NCBI GenBank assembly: GCA_040616305.1
Contig: CP159918.1
Coordinates: forward strand, 1,922,001 to 1,986,000
Direction of reading: 5' to 3'
DNA: 64,000 nucleotides
From: UBA1876 sp003446665
GTDB lineage: Bacteria > Synergistota > Synergistia > Synergistales > Thermovirgaceae
Shown piece by piece: positions 1 to 9,404 of the stretch; the first letter of the stretch is position 1, and every line of letters starts with the position of its first letter. The notes beneath the pieces are model-generated. The model saw nothing but the letters and a program-made list of their open reading frames with translations. It did no database searches and was not told the origin of the DNA. The translations under genes and the position numbers were made by a program.

Positions 1-155
1 CCCCAGCGGCGCCGGGAAACAGTAAAAGACATTACCTTCTGACAGCCGGGAGAGTCATAAAACTGTATCGCAGAGTCCTCGCCCTCGCAGGCGCGGGAGG
101 GAATCAGCAGGGAAAAGGATAACAGGACCAATGGAAAAAAACGGATAGGCCCCAC
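1..155 (-). CDS. N-terminus of a putative secreted protein, cut by window edge
   Basis: A minus-strand frame runs open off the left edge. From a GTG at 155 it encodes about 51 residues. It begins with a hydrophobic stretch typical of a signal peptide (PIRFFPLVLLSFSLLIPSRA) and then a Cys and a mature-like segment containing YDSPGCQ. No clear ribosome-binding site precedes the GTG. The gene would diverge from the DedA fusion gene on the plus strand. The family cannot be named; a thioredoxin-like cysteine motif is only a guess. It is reported because the stretch is otherwise empty. Confidence 0.3.
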   Translation of the reverse strand, partial: MGPIRFFPLVLLSFSLLIPSRACEGEDSAIQFYDSPGCQKVMSFTVSRRRW

Positions 156-251
156 ATTTTCGGAGACTGCCGATTCACGCCGAGACCAACCCTCTGGAAC
201 CAGTGCCGTTTCAAAAGAGTGAAGTTCGGCGAGAGAGGAAAAGAGCTTGTG

Positions 252-2321
252 ATGCACTATTTCCACACCCTGTTGACGTTTATCTCCCATCACCGCGAAC
301 TCACATACGCCGCGGTCTTTCTGACGTCGCTTTCTGAATCCCTTGCCTTCGTGGGCCTTCTGGTCCCCGGCACAGCCCTCATGTTCGGCTTCGGGGCGGT
401 GGTGGCGACGGGTAGCCTCCATCTCTGGCCTGTCCTGCTTCTGGCCTGCTCCGGAGCCGTTTTGGGCGACGGCGCAAGTTATTGGCTGGGGCATCTCTAC
501 CAGGAAAGGCTCATGGGTATTTGGCCCTTTTCACGATATCCGGGCATGATGAAAAACGCCGAAGCCTTTTTCAGGCGTCATGGCGGCAAGAGCATTTTCT
601 TCGGCCGTTTCGTCGGGCCGATACGTCCGGTAATTCCCGTCGTAGCCGGAATGCTGGGGATGAACCCCGCGCGTTTTGTGATCGTCAATGTCCTTTCTGC
701 CGCAGGCTGGGCTTTCGCGTACATCCTTCCCGGGGTTTTTTTCGGGACATCCCTCGCGGTCGCAGGAGCTGTGAGCTCCAGACTGGCCGTGCTTCTGGGG
801 GTCCTGCTGGCAGCCTTGTGGTTCATCGTCTGGCTCAGCCGAAGCCTTGCCCGTTTGCTGGAGAGGAAAGGACCACTGTGGGTGGCAAGCCTGAAAGAAT
901 GGGCTGCACCAGAACACCCCCGGCAAGGGCTGCTGCTGCTGTTAAAGCGTCTGGTCACGTTCCTTTTCTTTCGTGAACGCGGCGAAGAGATGTTCATGGC
1001 GTTTCTCGTCGCAACCTTTTGTCTTGCAACCTGGGGATTCCTCGGCGTCTTGCAGGATGTTCTGGCGGGGGATCAACTGGTTGCAGCGGATCAGGCAGTG
1101 TACAATTTTTTTGAGATCCTGAGGACCCCGTGGTCGGACAGCATTTTTGCGGCCCTGACGGAGCTCGGCGATTCCTTTGTGAATATTTCCCTGTCCATCG
1201 CGGTTTTGGTAACCCTCGTCTTCGGGCGGGCCTACCGGACTGCGGCCTTCTGGATCCTGGCGGTTCTCGGTGGTCTAACGGGCGTGCAGCTGTTGAAATG
1301 GGCCATCGACCTACCCCGTCCCATAGAGATCTATGAAGGGATTTCGTCCTACGGTTTCCCCAGCGGTCATGTAGCGATGAGTATTGTCATTTACGGGTTC
1401 CTTATCGTGGTGCTCTCCAGAGGGTTGCCTGGATCACGGCAATGGAAGGCCGTACCGGCGGTCGTCGCATATTCGTTCATTATCGGGGTCTCCCGACTCT
1501 ACCTTGGCGTTCACTGGCTTTCCGATGTTCTCGGCGGCCTTTTCATCGGCACCATGTGGGTGGCATTGCTGGGAATCGCCTACGTAAAGGGAGTCTCCGA
1601 GACGGTCCCCAGGCGGGCGGTGGCAATAACGGCTGTTCTAGTGATGGCCCTTGCAGGGGGATTCCATATCGGTCAGCGCCATGAAAAAGACCTGGCCTTC
1701 TATGCACCGGTGACTTCTGAAAAAATCATGGGGTTTTCCGAGTGGCGGGACGATGGCTGGCGCGATCTCGCCGCCTGGAGGATCGACCTTGCAGGTGAAC
1801 GGGAACAACCCCTTACTGTTCAGTGTGCGGGAGACATCGACGAACTGGAGGGGTTTTTGCTTCAAAAAGGATGGGTAAAGCCGAGAACAGTAAATATGAG
1901 AAACCTCTTGAGCATGCTTTCACCGGACACACCGCTTGGAGAACTTCCTTCGCTGCCGCTTCTTCACGACGGCAGAGCTGAAAGGCTTCGCCTTCTGCTC
2001 GAGGATTCCGGAAAGCAGTATATGCTCCGCCTGTGGCCTTCCGGAGTGGTTTTGAGTGGTTTCGACACCCCGGTTTTCGTGGGAACCGTTGAGGAACAGC
2101 GCCCTCATGAAATTGCGGCTTTGATTACTGCAGCCAAAGATATCGGCGACTACGACCACCCCCTGGATGTGCTGGAACAGGTAGCGGTCGGAGAATACCA
2201 AGTGGCCAGGGTCATTCGTGAGTATGATACGGACAGGCTATCCCGGAAAGGTTCCAGGCTGCGTTGGCAGGGAAAAATCTTGCTGATATGGGAACAAACT
2301 ATTCCTTCACCTCCACAATGA
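252..2321 (+). CDS. DedA / PAP2 phosphatase / LssY C-terminal fusion membrane protein
   Basis: Inner-membrane protein of about 689 residues with three parts. Residues about 10-200 are DedA (SNARE-associated) type, with the motif GDGASYWLG and several membrane helices. Residues about 280-450 are a PAP2 acid phosphatase with the full triad: K-x6-RP (KWAIDLPRP), PSGH and SR-x5-H-x3-D (SRLYLGVHWLSD). Residues about 480-685 resemble the LssY C-terminal domain. DedA proteins act in lipid-carrier or phospholipid translocation and PAP2 enzymes dephosphorylate lipid pyrophosphates such as undecaprenyl-PP, so a role in envelope lipid recycling is inferred. ATG 252 is preferred because a GA-rich ribosome-binding site precedes it; an in-frame GTG at 219 is possible. 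It stands alone, transcribed toward hcp. Confidence 0.88.
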   Translation: MHYFHTLLTFISHHRELTYAAVFLTSLSESLAFVGLLVPGTALMFGFGAVVATGSLHLWPVLLLACSGAVLGDGASYWLGHLYQERLMGIWPFSRYPGMMKNAEAFFRRHGGKSIFFGRFVGPIRPVIPVVAGMLGMNPARFVIVNVLSAAGWAFAYILPGVFFGTSLAVAGAVSSRLAVLLGVLLAALWFIVWLSRSLARLLERKGPLWVASLKEWAAPEHPRQGLLLLLKRLVTFLFFRERGEEMFMAFLVATFCLATWGFLGVLQDVLAGDQLVAADQAVYNFFEILRTPWSDSIFAALTELGDSFVNISLSIAVLVTLVFGRAYRTAAFWILAVLGGLTGVQLLKWAIDLPRPIEIYEGISSYGFPSGHVAMSIVIYGFLIVVLSRGLPGSRQWKAVPAVVAYSFIIGVSRLYLGVHWLSDVLGGLFIGTMWVALLGIAYVKGVSETVPRRAVAITAVLVMALAGGFHIGQRHEKDLAFYAPVTSEKIMGFSEWRDDGWRDLAAWRIDLAGEREQPLTVQCAGDIDELEGFLLQKGWVKPRTVNMRNLLSMLSPDTPLGELPSLPLLHDGRAERLRLLLEDSGKQYMLRLWPSGVVLSGFDTPVFVGTVEEQRPHEIAALITAAKDIGDYDHPLDVLEQVAVGEYQVARVIREYDTDRLSRKGSRLRWQGKILLIWEQTIPSPPQ

Positions 2322-2401
2322 ACGTTGCAATCTGCAACACGGTACATCCAGGTGCCGTTTTATGCTCCTGAATTTTTTCTCTACGATTTTTAGTAAAGCC
2401 C

Positions 2402-2430
2402 TTCACAAGCGGCGAGGATTATAGTAATAT
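2402..2430 (+). promoter_or_regulatory. Candidate sigma-70 promoter of hcp
   Basis: TTCACA (2402-2407) and TAATAT (2425-2430) are separated by 17 bases and lie about 58 bases before the hcp start. The match to consensus is good at -35 and moderate at -10. No operator was recognised. Confidence 0.4.
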
Positions 2431-2487
2431 AGATACCGAAATACCTTTAAGTGAATTTTCCGGAGTTTAAGGGGAGGGAGTAAAACC

Positions 2488-4131
2488 ATGTTTTGTTTTC
2501 AGTGTCAGGAAACAGCAAAGAATCAGGGTTGTACCGTGAGGGGAGTGTGCGGCAAAAAGGAGGAGACAGCCGATCTTCAAGACATTCTGGTTTATGTCTG
2601 CAAGGGAATTTCCTTCTACGGGGAAAAACTCAAGGAGCGCGACGTAATCGACAGGGACGCGGGAAGGTTTATCATTCGGGCCCTCTTTGTCACCATCACA
2701 AACGCTTCCTTCGATGATGATTCCATCATCGAGTGGATCAAGGAAGGGCTTAAGGTAAAAGACGCCATCGCCAAAAAAGCTGGCGACGTCGCAGGACCTC
2801 TACCCGATTGCGCTACATGGACAACCGAAAGCAAGGATGAAATCATGGCGAAAGCCATGTCCGACGAAGTGCGGCTCAACAACGTCGATAACGAAGATGT
2901 CCGCTCTTTGAGGTCTCTTTTGATCTTCGGGTGCAAGGGGATCGCGGCCTACGCCGAGCACGCCGAAGTCCTCGGCTTCGAGAAGGACGAGATCTACGGA
3001 TTCCTGATGGAAGCTTTGGCCTCCACGACGAAGGATCTTTCTACGAACGCGATGGTCGAGCTGGTAATGCGGGCCGGACAGACGGCCGTCACCACCATGG
3101 CCCTTCTGGACGAAGCCAATACCAGCACATACGGCAATCCAGAGATTACCGAGGTCAATCTCGGAGTAAGAAACAGCCCGGGCATACTGATCTCCGGTCA
3201 CGACCTGAAAGACATGGAAGAGCTGCTCAAGCAGACCGAGGGTACCGGCGTGGATGTCTATACCCACGGCGAGATGCTGCCTGCGAATTATTATCCCGCC
3301 TTCAAGAAATACGAGCACCTGGTAGGCAACTACGGGGGTTCCTGGTGGCACCAGAACGAGGATTTCGAGTCCTTCAACGGCCCGATCCTCCTTACAACCA
3401 ACTGCCTCATACCGGTCAAGAAGGAAAACACTTATCTCGACAGGTTGTTCACCACCGGCGTGGTCGGCTACCCAGGTGCCACACACATTCCAGACAGGCC
3501 CGAGGGCGGCTCGAAAGACTTTTCTCAAATTATAGAAAAGGCTAAAAAGTGCGCTCCGCCCAAAGAGATTGAGACGGGCAAAATCGTGGGTGGTTTCGCC
3601 CACAACCAGGTAATCGCCCTGGCCGACAAGGTTGTAGACGCAGTAAAGTCAGGCGCCATCAAGCGTTTCGTAGTAATGGCCGGATGCGACGGGCGCTTCC
3701 CGTCCCGAGAATACTTCACCGAGGTGGCGAAGAATCTTCCCGAAGATGCCGTAATCCTCACCGCCGGCTGCGCCAAGTACCGTTACAACAAGCTTGGCCT
3801 TGGTGATATCGGAGGCATCCCGCGTGTTCTCGACGCTGGCCAGTGCAACGACTCCTACTCACTTGCCGTAATCGCTCTCAAGCTCAAGGAGGCTTTCGGG
3901 CTGGAAGACATCAACGAGCTCCCCCTTTCCTTTGATATAGCCTGGTATGAGCAGAAAGCCGTCGCGGTATTGTTGGCGCTGCTTTCTTTGGGCGTCAAGG
4001 GAATCCGCCTTGGTCCGACCCTGCCAGCCTTCCTCTCGCCAAACGTAGCAAAAGTCCTAGTGGAAAATTTCGACATCAAACCCACCGGCAGCGTCGAAGA
4101 AGACGTAGCCGCAATAATGGCTGGCAAATAG
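2488..4131 (+). CDS. hcp: Hydroxylamine reductase / hybrid-cluster protein (class I)
   Basis: Cytoplasmic iron-sulfur protein of 547 residues that reduces hydroxylamine or nitric oxide and is linked to nitrosative-stress defence. The N-terminus has the Cys spacing C-x2-C-x8-C-x5-C (residues 3, 6, 15, 21) of strict-anaerobe class I enzymes. The hybrid-cluster ligands are all visible: His in SGHDLKD, Glu in THGEMLPANYY, and Cys in TTNCLIP, MAGCDGRFPSR, TAGCAKYRYN and GQCNDSYS, plus Glu/Lys in YEQKA. A GGGGAGGGAG ribosome-binding site precedes ATG 2488. No hcr reductase gene is adjacent, as is usual for anaerobes. It is a single-gene unit closed by a strong terminator. Confidence 0.97.
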   Translation: MFCFQCQETAKNQGCTVRGVCGKKEETADLQDILVYVCKGISFYGEKLKERDVIDRDAGRFIIRALFVTITNASFDDDSIIEWIKEGLKVKDAIAKKAGDVAGPLPDCATWTTESKDEIMAKAMSDEVRLNNVDNEDVRSLRSLLIFGCKGIAAYAEHAEVLGFEKDEIYGFLMEALASTTKDLSTNAMVELVMRAGQTAVTTMALLDEANTSTYGNPEITEVNLGVRNSPGILISGHDLKDMEELLKQTEGTGVDVYTHGEMLPANYYPAFKKYEHLVGNYGGSWWHQNEDFESFNGPILLTTNCLIPVKKENTYLDRLFTTGVVGYPGATHIPDRPEGGSKDFSQIIEKAKKCAPPKEIETGKIVGGFAHNQVIALADKVVDAVKSGAIKRFVVMAGCDGRFPSREYFTEVAKNLPEDAVILTAGCAKYRYNKLGLGDIGGIPRVLDAGQCNDSYSLAVIALKLKEAFGLEDINELPLSFDIAWYEQKAVAVLLALLSLGVKGIRLGPTLPAFLSPNVAKVLVENFDIKPTGSVEEDVAAIMAGK

Positions 4132-4143
4132 CCCTTAAACCAA

Positions 4144-4178
4144 GAGGCCGGCGGATTTGTCCGCCGGCCTCTTTATTT
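4144..4178 (+). terminator. Terminator after hcp
   Basis: A 12-bp perfect GC-rich stem (4144-4155 with 4160-4171) has a TTTG loop and is followed by TTTATTT. It separates hcp from the converging P-ATPase remnant. Confidence 0.85.
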
Positions 4179-4222
4179 CACTGTTTTTATATATACCCGT
4201 TCACAATCGCTGTGAACGGGGG

Positions 4223-5360
4223 TCATTTGTTTTCTACCTTCAAAAACCGCGCGTTTATGGCAACTATAACCGTAGAGAGCGCCATTACCGCTGCGCCTGC
4301 CGCCGGAGACATTACGAAACCGGTTCTGTAGAGCACGCCGGCAGCCAACGGGATGGCTACGACGTTATAAGCCGTCGCCCATACCAGGTTTTGTATCATT
4401 TTCCTGTAAGTCGCTCTGGCCAAGGCCATGATGGCGGTCACGTCTCTCGGATCGCTTTTGACAAGAACTATATCCGCCGACTCGACAGCCACATCTGTTC
4501 CGGCTCCGATCGCTATGCCTACGTCTGCCTGCGTCAACGCCGGAGCGTCGTTAATGCCGTCACCCGTCATGGCGACGACAAGGCCGCGATCCTTGCGCCT
4601 TCTTCACCATTTCGATGACCTGGGAAAGATACGTCTCCTCCCCAGTTTTTTTGACTTCCATGGTGAAGGCGGACTCGCCGTTGATGGAACCCCCTATTAC
4701 CTGGTCTCCTTCCTCCTTTTCAACGGGTTTGCTTTCTCCCGTAAGCATGGCCTCGTTGATAGTTGAGCGTCCTTCGACAATATCACCATCTATAGGAATC
4801 TTTTCTCCAGGCTTGACAAGGACACGATCGCCCGCTTTCAATTCGTTGACCGGCACGTCCTCGATACCAGCTTCTCCGGTAACACGATGGGCTTCCGAAG
4901 GCATTAGCTCGACCAGACTTTCCAGGGCTCTGGATGCACCCATGACTGATTTCATCTCAATCCAGTGGCCCAACAGCATTACATCGATCAACGTGGCCAG
5001 CTCCCAGAAAAAAACCTTCCCTTCGAGACCGAATACCACTGCCGAACTGTAACCATAGGCCACCGTCACCGCCAAGGCGATCAGAGTCATCATTCCCGGA
5101 TTCTTTTCCCTAAACTCTTCAACTAGTCCTTTCAGGAAGGGCCAACCTCCGTAGATGAAAACAACCGATGAAAGCCCCAATTGCACAAGGGCCTCTCCGG
5201 GAAACGAAAAAACTTCCCTTAAGCCCAGCAAACCCTGGATCATAGGCGACAAGGCCAGAATCGGAACTGTCAACACCAATGAAACCCAGAACCTGCGCCT
5301 GAAATCAGACACCATGTGCGCGTGATGCGATTGGTGATCATGACCGTGTTCAGTAGTCAT
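4223..5360 (-). pseudogene. Copper/heavy-metal P-type ATPase (CopB-like), internally deleted
   Basis: The N-terminal piece (ATG 5360, AGGAGG site at 5367-5372; ends 4560) has a His-rich start (TTEHGHDHQSHHAH), four membrane helices and the actuator domain with MLTGESKPV. It stops soon after VKKAQ. The C-terminal piece (4223-4570, another frame) resumes at VVAMTGDGINDAPAL and includes the last two helices. The segment that should lie between is absent: the CPC/CPH helix, DKTGT phosphorylation loop and nucleotide-binding domain, roughly 300 residues. The two parts also overlap out of frame. An ATPase without DKTGT cannot cycle, so this is a pseudogene. Conserved sequence either side of the joint suggests a single recent deletion or an assembly join. 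Confidence 0.88.
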
Positions 5361-5842
5361 TCGTATCCTCCTTTCGATGTGGTAGAAAGCCACCTATAAT
5401 ACTCTTCCCTTTTATAAGGATACACCACAAGATAGGCTGCCCTAATATTTTCTAAAACTATTTTTACAAAGATGACTGAATCACATACGTTTGTATAAAC
5501 ATATGAAGTGGATCGACAGTTACTCGTGAGGCCGTCCCACAAAAATCTACGTTGATGTCAACTATTGTCTTTTGGCTCGCCATAACTGCCTCACCGACCG
5601 TTGGAGAAAAAGGAACAAGGGCTTTCCTTCATCCGGTTTTTATTTCACCAGATCACTCAAACATCAAAGTTGACGTTGCCCGGTCTGTAATCTAGACTGT
5701 AACGAATCAAATGCAGTCAAGTTGAAAATGAGCCGAAAGAGCGTCAGTTTGCTTTGGTGGCAAAAGAGAGGTGATAGTATAAGAGAGTGACAAAAAAGGA
5801 TTATTGCATTCGATATTAATAGCCTTAAAAGGGGGGTTTCTC
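5361..5842. other. Gene-free stretch before TRAP operon 1, with a weak promoter candidate
   Basis: No coding frame with a ribosome-binding site was found. A possible promoter for dctP is TTGGTG (5754-5759) with TATAAG (5778-5783), spacer 18. The AT-rich part near 5440-5500 probably holds the promoter of the minus-strand ATPase remnant. Nothing else stands out. Confidence 0.3.
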
Positions 5843-6907
5843 ATGAAGCACAAAAATCTGGTCGCATCGGTACTTGTGGTGTTAGTGCTCGCGGTCCTTC
5901 TGACCTTCGGCGCTTATTCCCAGGCTGACGCGAAGGACAAAGTTTACAACTGGAAGTTCCAAAGTCACCATACGCCTGGCTCCCTTGCGGTTGAAAAAGC
6001 GATCAAGCCCTTTATCGAAAGGGTAGAGAAGATGTCCGGAGGCAGACTTAAAATAAGCCTGCATTATGCGGGGGAACTGGTGGATTACGCCGAAGTGGAT
6101 CAAGCGCTTCAGGCTAATATGATCCAGATAGCCAACACCAGTTCGTTATTCTTCCGGGGAGCCATCCCCATGGGCTGGGTTTCGGCTCCGAACATGCCGC
6201 CCTTTGTCACGCGCACTAATGATGAGTTCAACGAATTATTCCACCACAGGGGGATTGACGACCTTGTAGGAGAGGCCCTGGAAGAGCGCGGCATCAAGTT
6301 TCTCGGTAGCCACAGCGTCGGTAATACCTATTTCTGGAGCAAGAAACCGATAAAGTCGCTTGAGGACCTGCAGGGATTCAAGATAAGGTTCTTCGGTTCC
6401 ATGTCCGATTTCGTAGAACACTTCGGAGCGGCCCCGGTAATGCTTCCTCACCCGGAGACCTATATGGCCATCGCCACCGGTACCCTTGATGGCAGCGGTA
6501 CCGCTTGGTGGTTGTATCGCGATCTCAAGCTTTACGAAGTATGTCCCTATTTTATCGGTCCGGCCTTCCAGGTACCCCAGGGGATGGAGCTTTGGGCTTC
6601 AAAGAAAGCATGGGATGCTTTGCCCGAAGACCTCCAGGCCATAGTCGAAACGGCGGCCAAGGCCTTTAACACGGACTACATGGATGCCGTAACCATGGAA
6701 GAGCGCGAAATGTTCAACAAGTCTTTCCAGGAGTGGGGAACCACTTACATCGAGTTTAGTGATGAGGACGTAAAAAGGATCATTAACGAATTCACCTTGC
6801 CCTATCTTGATAAGGTAGCTGCAGAACAGGGACCGAAGGACGAAAGGGTCATCAAGGCGGTTGAGATCATCAAGCAGTTCATGAAAGACTATGGGTACAT
6901 AGACTAA
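5843..6907 (+). CDS. dctP: TRAP transporter solute-binding protein (DctP family)
   Basis: Periplasmic binding protein of 354 residues for a carboxylate-like solute, feeding the DctQM permease encoded just downstream. A Lys-led hydrophobic signal peptide (MKHKNLVASVLVVLVLAVLL) ends near QADA. The mature part begins with KWxF-type TRAP sequence (YNWKFQSHHTPGSLAVEKAI). Typical elements include FRGAIPMGW, KIRFFGSMSDF and the TGTLDGSGTAWWL region. ATG 5843 has a GGGGGG-rich ribosome-binding site; upstream in-frame TTG 5804 would spoil the signal peptide. The substrate cannot be read from sequence; amino- or keto-acids are likely in this lifestyle. Confidence 0.93.
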   Translation: MKHKNLVASVLVVLVLAVLLTFGAYSQADAKDKVYNWKFQSHHTPGSLAVEKAIKPFIERVEKMSGGRLKISLHYAGELVDYAEVDQALQANMIQIANTSSLFFRGAIPMGWVSAPNMPPFVTRTNDEFNELFHHRGIDDLVGEALEERGIKFLGSHSVGNTYFWSKKPIKSLEDLQGFKIRFFGSMSDFVEHFGAAPVMLPHPETYMAIATGTLDGSGTAWWLYRDLKLYEVCPYFIGPAFQVPQGMELWASKKAWDALPEDLQAIVETAAKAFNTDYMDAVTMEEREMFNKSFQEWGTTYIEFSDEDVKRIINEFTLPYLDKVAAEQGPKDERVIKAVEIIKQFMKDYGYID

Positions 6908-6932
6908 AGGAAATACAAATACCGGACAGAAT

Positions 6933-6968
6933 AACCCCCTTCTCTTTTCAGGGGAGGGGGTATTCTTT
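6933..6968 (+). terminator. Terminator/attenuator between dctP and dctQM (operon 1)
   Basis: An inverted repeat of ACCCCCTTCTC with GGGGAGGGGGT closes around a TTTTCA loop and is followed by ATTCTTTTT. Lying inside the operon, it would let the binding protein be made in excess over the membrane subunits. Confidence 0.6.
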
Positions 6969-7009
6969 TTAGGTTTTTTGGCGGGTAGAACATACTGGGG
7001 GTGAGGCGA

Positions 7010-7555
7010 ATGCACTTTTTGACTGCTTTTATCCGCTTTGTCGACAATTTCAATGATCGCATGGGCAAGATTGTCGCCTTTCTCATTTATCCGATAATGC
7101 TCGTGCTGGTCTACGAGGTGACAATGAGGTACATCTTCAACAGTCCCACCATTTGGGCCCACGAAACTTCATGCATGCTTTACGGAGCGCATTTTATACT
7201 TGGAGGAACCTATGCCCTGAAGCATGGCGCTTTTGTAAATGTCGAGGTTTTTTACATGCGTTTTTCGAAACGCAGCAAAGCCATTATCGACCTTTTTACA
7301 TGGACCATGTTTTATGTCTTTGTCGGGGTATTGCTCTTGAAAAGCCTGCCATGGGCCTGGGCAAGCTTTTCGGTGCGCGAATTCTCCGACAGTACTTGGG
7401 GGCCGCCCGTATGGCCCATCAAGTGGACCATACCCTTCGCGGCTTTTTTCATGCTGCTGCAAGGAATGACCAAGACAGTCAAAGATGCATATCTAGCCGT
7501 AACCGGGCGTGAGCTTGTCCCCGCTTCAGATGTCGACGTCCCTGCTGGAAACTGA
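7010..7555 (+). CDS. dctQ: TRAP transporter small permease (DctQ family)
   Basis: Membrane protein of about 181 residues with four helices, the small subunit of a TRAP permease. Diagnostic segments are the first helix (IVAFLIYPIMLVLVYEVTMRY) followed by WAHETSCMLYGAHFILGGTYAL and HGAFVNVEVFY. ATG 7010 follows a GGGGGTGAGG site; GTG 7001 is an alternative start. The stop lies 9 bases before dctM, so the two are co-translated. The order dctP-dctQ-dctM is standard. Confidence 0.92.
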   Translation: MHFLTAFIRFVDNFNDRMGKIVAFLIYPIMLVLVYEVTMRYIFNSPTIWAHETSCMLYGAHFILGGTYALKHGAFVNVEVFYMRFSKRSKAIIDLFTWTMFYVFVGVLLLKSLPWAWASFSVREFSDSTWGPPVWPIKWTIPFAAFFMLLQGMTKTVKDAYLAVTGRELVPASDVDVPAGN

Positions 7556-7564
7556 GGTGATTTT

Positions 7565-8878
7565 ATGGATATAGAAATCATTTCTCTTCTTCTTTTCGGG
7601 AGCATGTTCCTCTTGTTGGCCCTGGGTCTTCCTGTGGCTTTTGTCCTGGGGGGGCTGGCTACAATCTTCACCTACATTTTCTGGGGTCCGGAATCGCTTT
7701 TTATCATCGTCGCCAGGACATTTTCCATGATGTCCACGACCACCCTTGTTGCCGCCCCGCTGTTTGTACTGATGGCGACGGTCCTGGAACGTTCCGGTGT
7801 GGCGGAAGACCTCTTCGAGATGATGTACCGCTGGTCGGGGGGCGTCAGGGGAGGATTGGCGGTCGGTACAGTGCTTGCCTGCACGCTGATAGCCGCCATG
7901 TCGGGCATAGCCTCCACGGGAGTGGTGGTCATGGGCGTAATGGCTCTGCCTGCCATGCTCAAACGTGGATACGACAAGAGAATCGCCACGGGTTGCATCC
8001 TTGCCGGTGGAGTTCTCGGTCCGCTAATCCCTCCAAGCATATCATTGGTCCTTTACGGAACCATCGCCCAGGTATCCATAGGCTCGCTCTTCGCGGGCGG
8101 GATGAGTGCCGGTATCCTCTGTTCGGCTCTCATAATCGGCTACATATTGATCAAATGCTACAGAAATCCGGAGTTGGGACCCCCTATCCCCCCGGAAGAA
8201 AGAGTCGACTGGTCGGCCAAGATTGCTTCCCTCAAGGGGGTAATCCTGCCGTTCCTCCTTATAACCGCTGTCCTTGGTTCCATTTATACCGGCATTGCTA
8301 CACCAACAGAGGCTGCCGCGGTAGGGGCCTTCGGCGCCTTCGTGTGTAGCGCCATTCACAGGCGGTTGAACTGGGAGCTTATCAAAAGCGTGGCCTATTC
8401 CACCATACAAGTGCAGGGTTTCATGATGTGGATCCTCTTTTCCGCCCAGGCCTTCGCGGCCGTTTACATGGGTCTTGGAGCTTCGAGGATGGTCGTGCAG
8501 CTCGTAGAGACATATGAAATAGGCTGGTGGACGATGCTGATAGCCATACAGGTCGTATGGTTCCTCCTTGGTCTTGTCATCGATGCGTGGAGCATCCTGA
8601 TGATCACACTTCCGATACTTCTACCCTTACTCCCCATGTATGGTTTCGACCCGCTGTGGCTCGGGGTTCTTTACGCGGTCAATACCCAGACAGGCTACCT
8701 GACACCGCCTTTTGGGACCATGCTGTTCATGATGAAGGGAATAGCACCCAAGGGCATAACCATGACGGACATTTACCGGTCCATCACACCTTTCGTCATA
8801 ACCCAACTGGTCTGCCTGGCTCTGTGTATAATGTTCCCCGCGATGGTTTTATGGCTCCCGCGCCTGCTTTTCGGGTAA
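7565..8878 (+). CDS. dctM: TRAP transporter large permease (DctM family)
   Basis: Membrane protein of 437 residues with about 12 helices; it carries the sodium-coupled transport path. Family hallmarks include the N-terminal LALGLPVAFVLGG, the segments MSGIASTGVVVMGVMALPAML and GGVLGPLIPPSISLVLYG, the ATPTEAAAVGAFGA motif and the C-terminal GYLTPPFGTMLF. The 'LIPPS' and 'TPTEAAAVG' motifs are near-invariant. Start ATG 7565 has AGGTGA upstream. It is the last gene of the operon, followed by a terminator. Confidence 0.95.
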   Translation: MDIEIISLLLFGSMFLLLALGLPVAFVLGGLATIFTYIFWGPESLFIIVARTFSMMSTTTLVAAPLFVLMATVLERSGVAEDLFEMMYRWSGGVRGGLAVGTVLACTLIAAMSGIASTGVVVMGVMALPAMLKRGYDKRIATGCILAGGVLGPLIPPSISLVLYGTIAQVSIGSLFAGGMSAGILCSALIIGYILIKCYRNPELGPPIPPEERVDWSAKIASLKGVILPFLLITAVLGSIYTGIATPTEAAAVGAFGAFVCSAIHRRLNWELIKSVAYSTIQVQGFMMWILFSAQAFAAVYMGLGASRMVVQLVETYEIGWWTMLIAIQVVWFLLGLVIDAWSILMITLPILLPLLPMYGFDPLWLGVLYAVNTQTGYLTPPFGTMLFMMKGIAPKGITMTDIYRSITPFVITQLVCLALCIMFPAMVLWLPRLLFG

Positions 8879-8949
8879 GGTCGACACCTGGAAGGCAGAG
8901 AAAGAAAGATTACAATCAGCAAGGCATCTACAAGGTTTCAAGAGATGGG

Positions 8950-8988
8950 AACGCCCCCGAACCACAGGAAAAGGCCGGGGGCGTTTTT
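8950..8988 (+). terminator. Terminator of TRAP operon 1
   Basis: A perfect 10-bp stem (AACGCCCCCG at 8950-8959 with its complement at 8976-8985) runs into five T residues. Confidence 0.85.
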
Positions 8989-9404
8989 CTATGATTTTAC
9001 AAGCCGGTACATAGCCAGGGTCTGGAGTGCCGGGATGCCCCAAAACGCGGGTTGCACCTTGCCCCAGTTCCAAAAATCCATGGCAAGCAAAAAAATTCCC
9101 GCCATCAGGTACAAATAGGGGTTACGAAGCAATCGCCTCTTTTTACAACAACTGAGTTGGTCGACCGGATCAGGACAAGTTGCATCACCAGTTAGACCTG
9201 GAAAGCCACAAGCATCACCCAGACCACGGGCAGAAACCATCCTGCCTTGATCCAAGCAAAATGAAACAAGACAAGAGTCAATTCTCCCAATAGGATATAC
9301 AAGATAGCCGGCAAGGAATGAGGGCGCTTGAAGTACAGCCCACATATAACCGTAGGAAACAGGACTGCAAGACCAGAGAAAGTTTGGGTGGTAAAGGGCC
9401 CTTT
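8989..9404 (-). pseudogene. Remnants of a sodium:solute symporter C-terminus and a DUF3311-like small protein
   Basis: Immediately after the citryl-CoA-lyase-like gene, 9404-9192 encodes a typical SSS-family end: TTQTFSGLAVLFPTVICGLY, then KRP and hydrophobic helices to FLPVVWVMLVAFQV, then a stop. Everything N-terminal to it, about 400 residues, is missing. In another frame 9150-8989 encodes RNPYLYLMAGIFLLAMDFWN followed by WGKVQPAFWGIPA, like the small DUF3311 partner of such symporters, with a shortened second helix. Neither has a start codon with a ribosome-binding site. Family assignment is from motif memory, not a search. Confidence 0.5.

Noticed and set aside
2800..3603. Long minus-strand frame opposite hcp (267 codons)
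   Set aside because: It lies wholly antisense to a fully conserved hcp gene, has no ribosome-binding site and no recognisable product.
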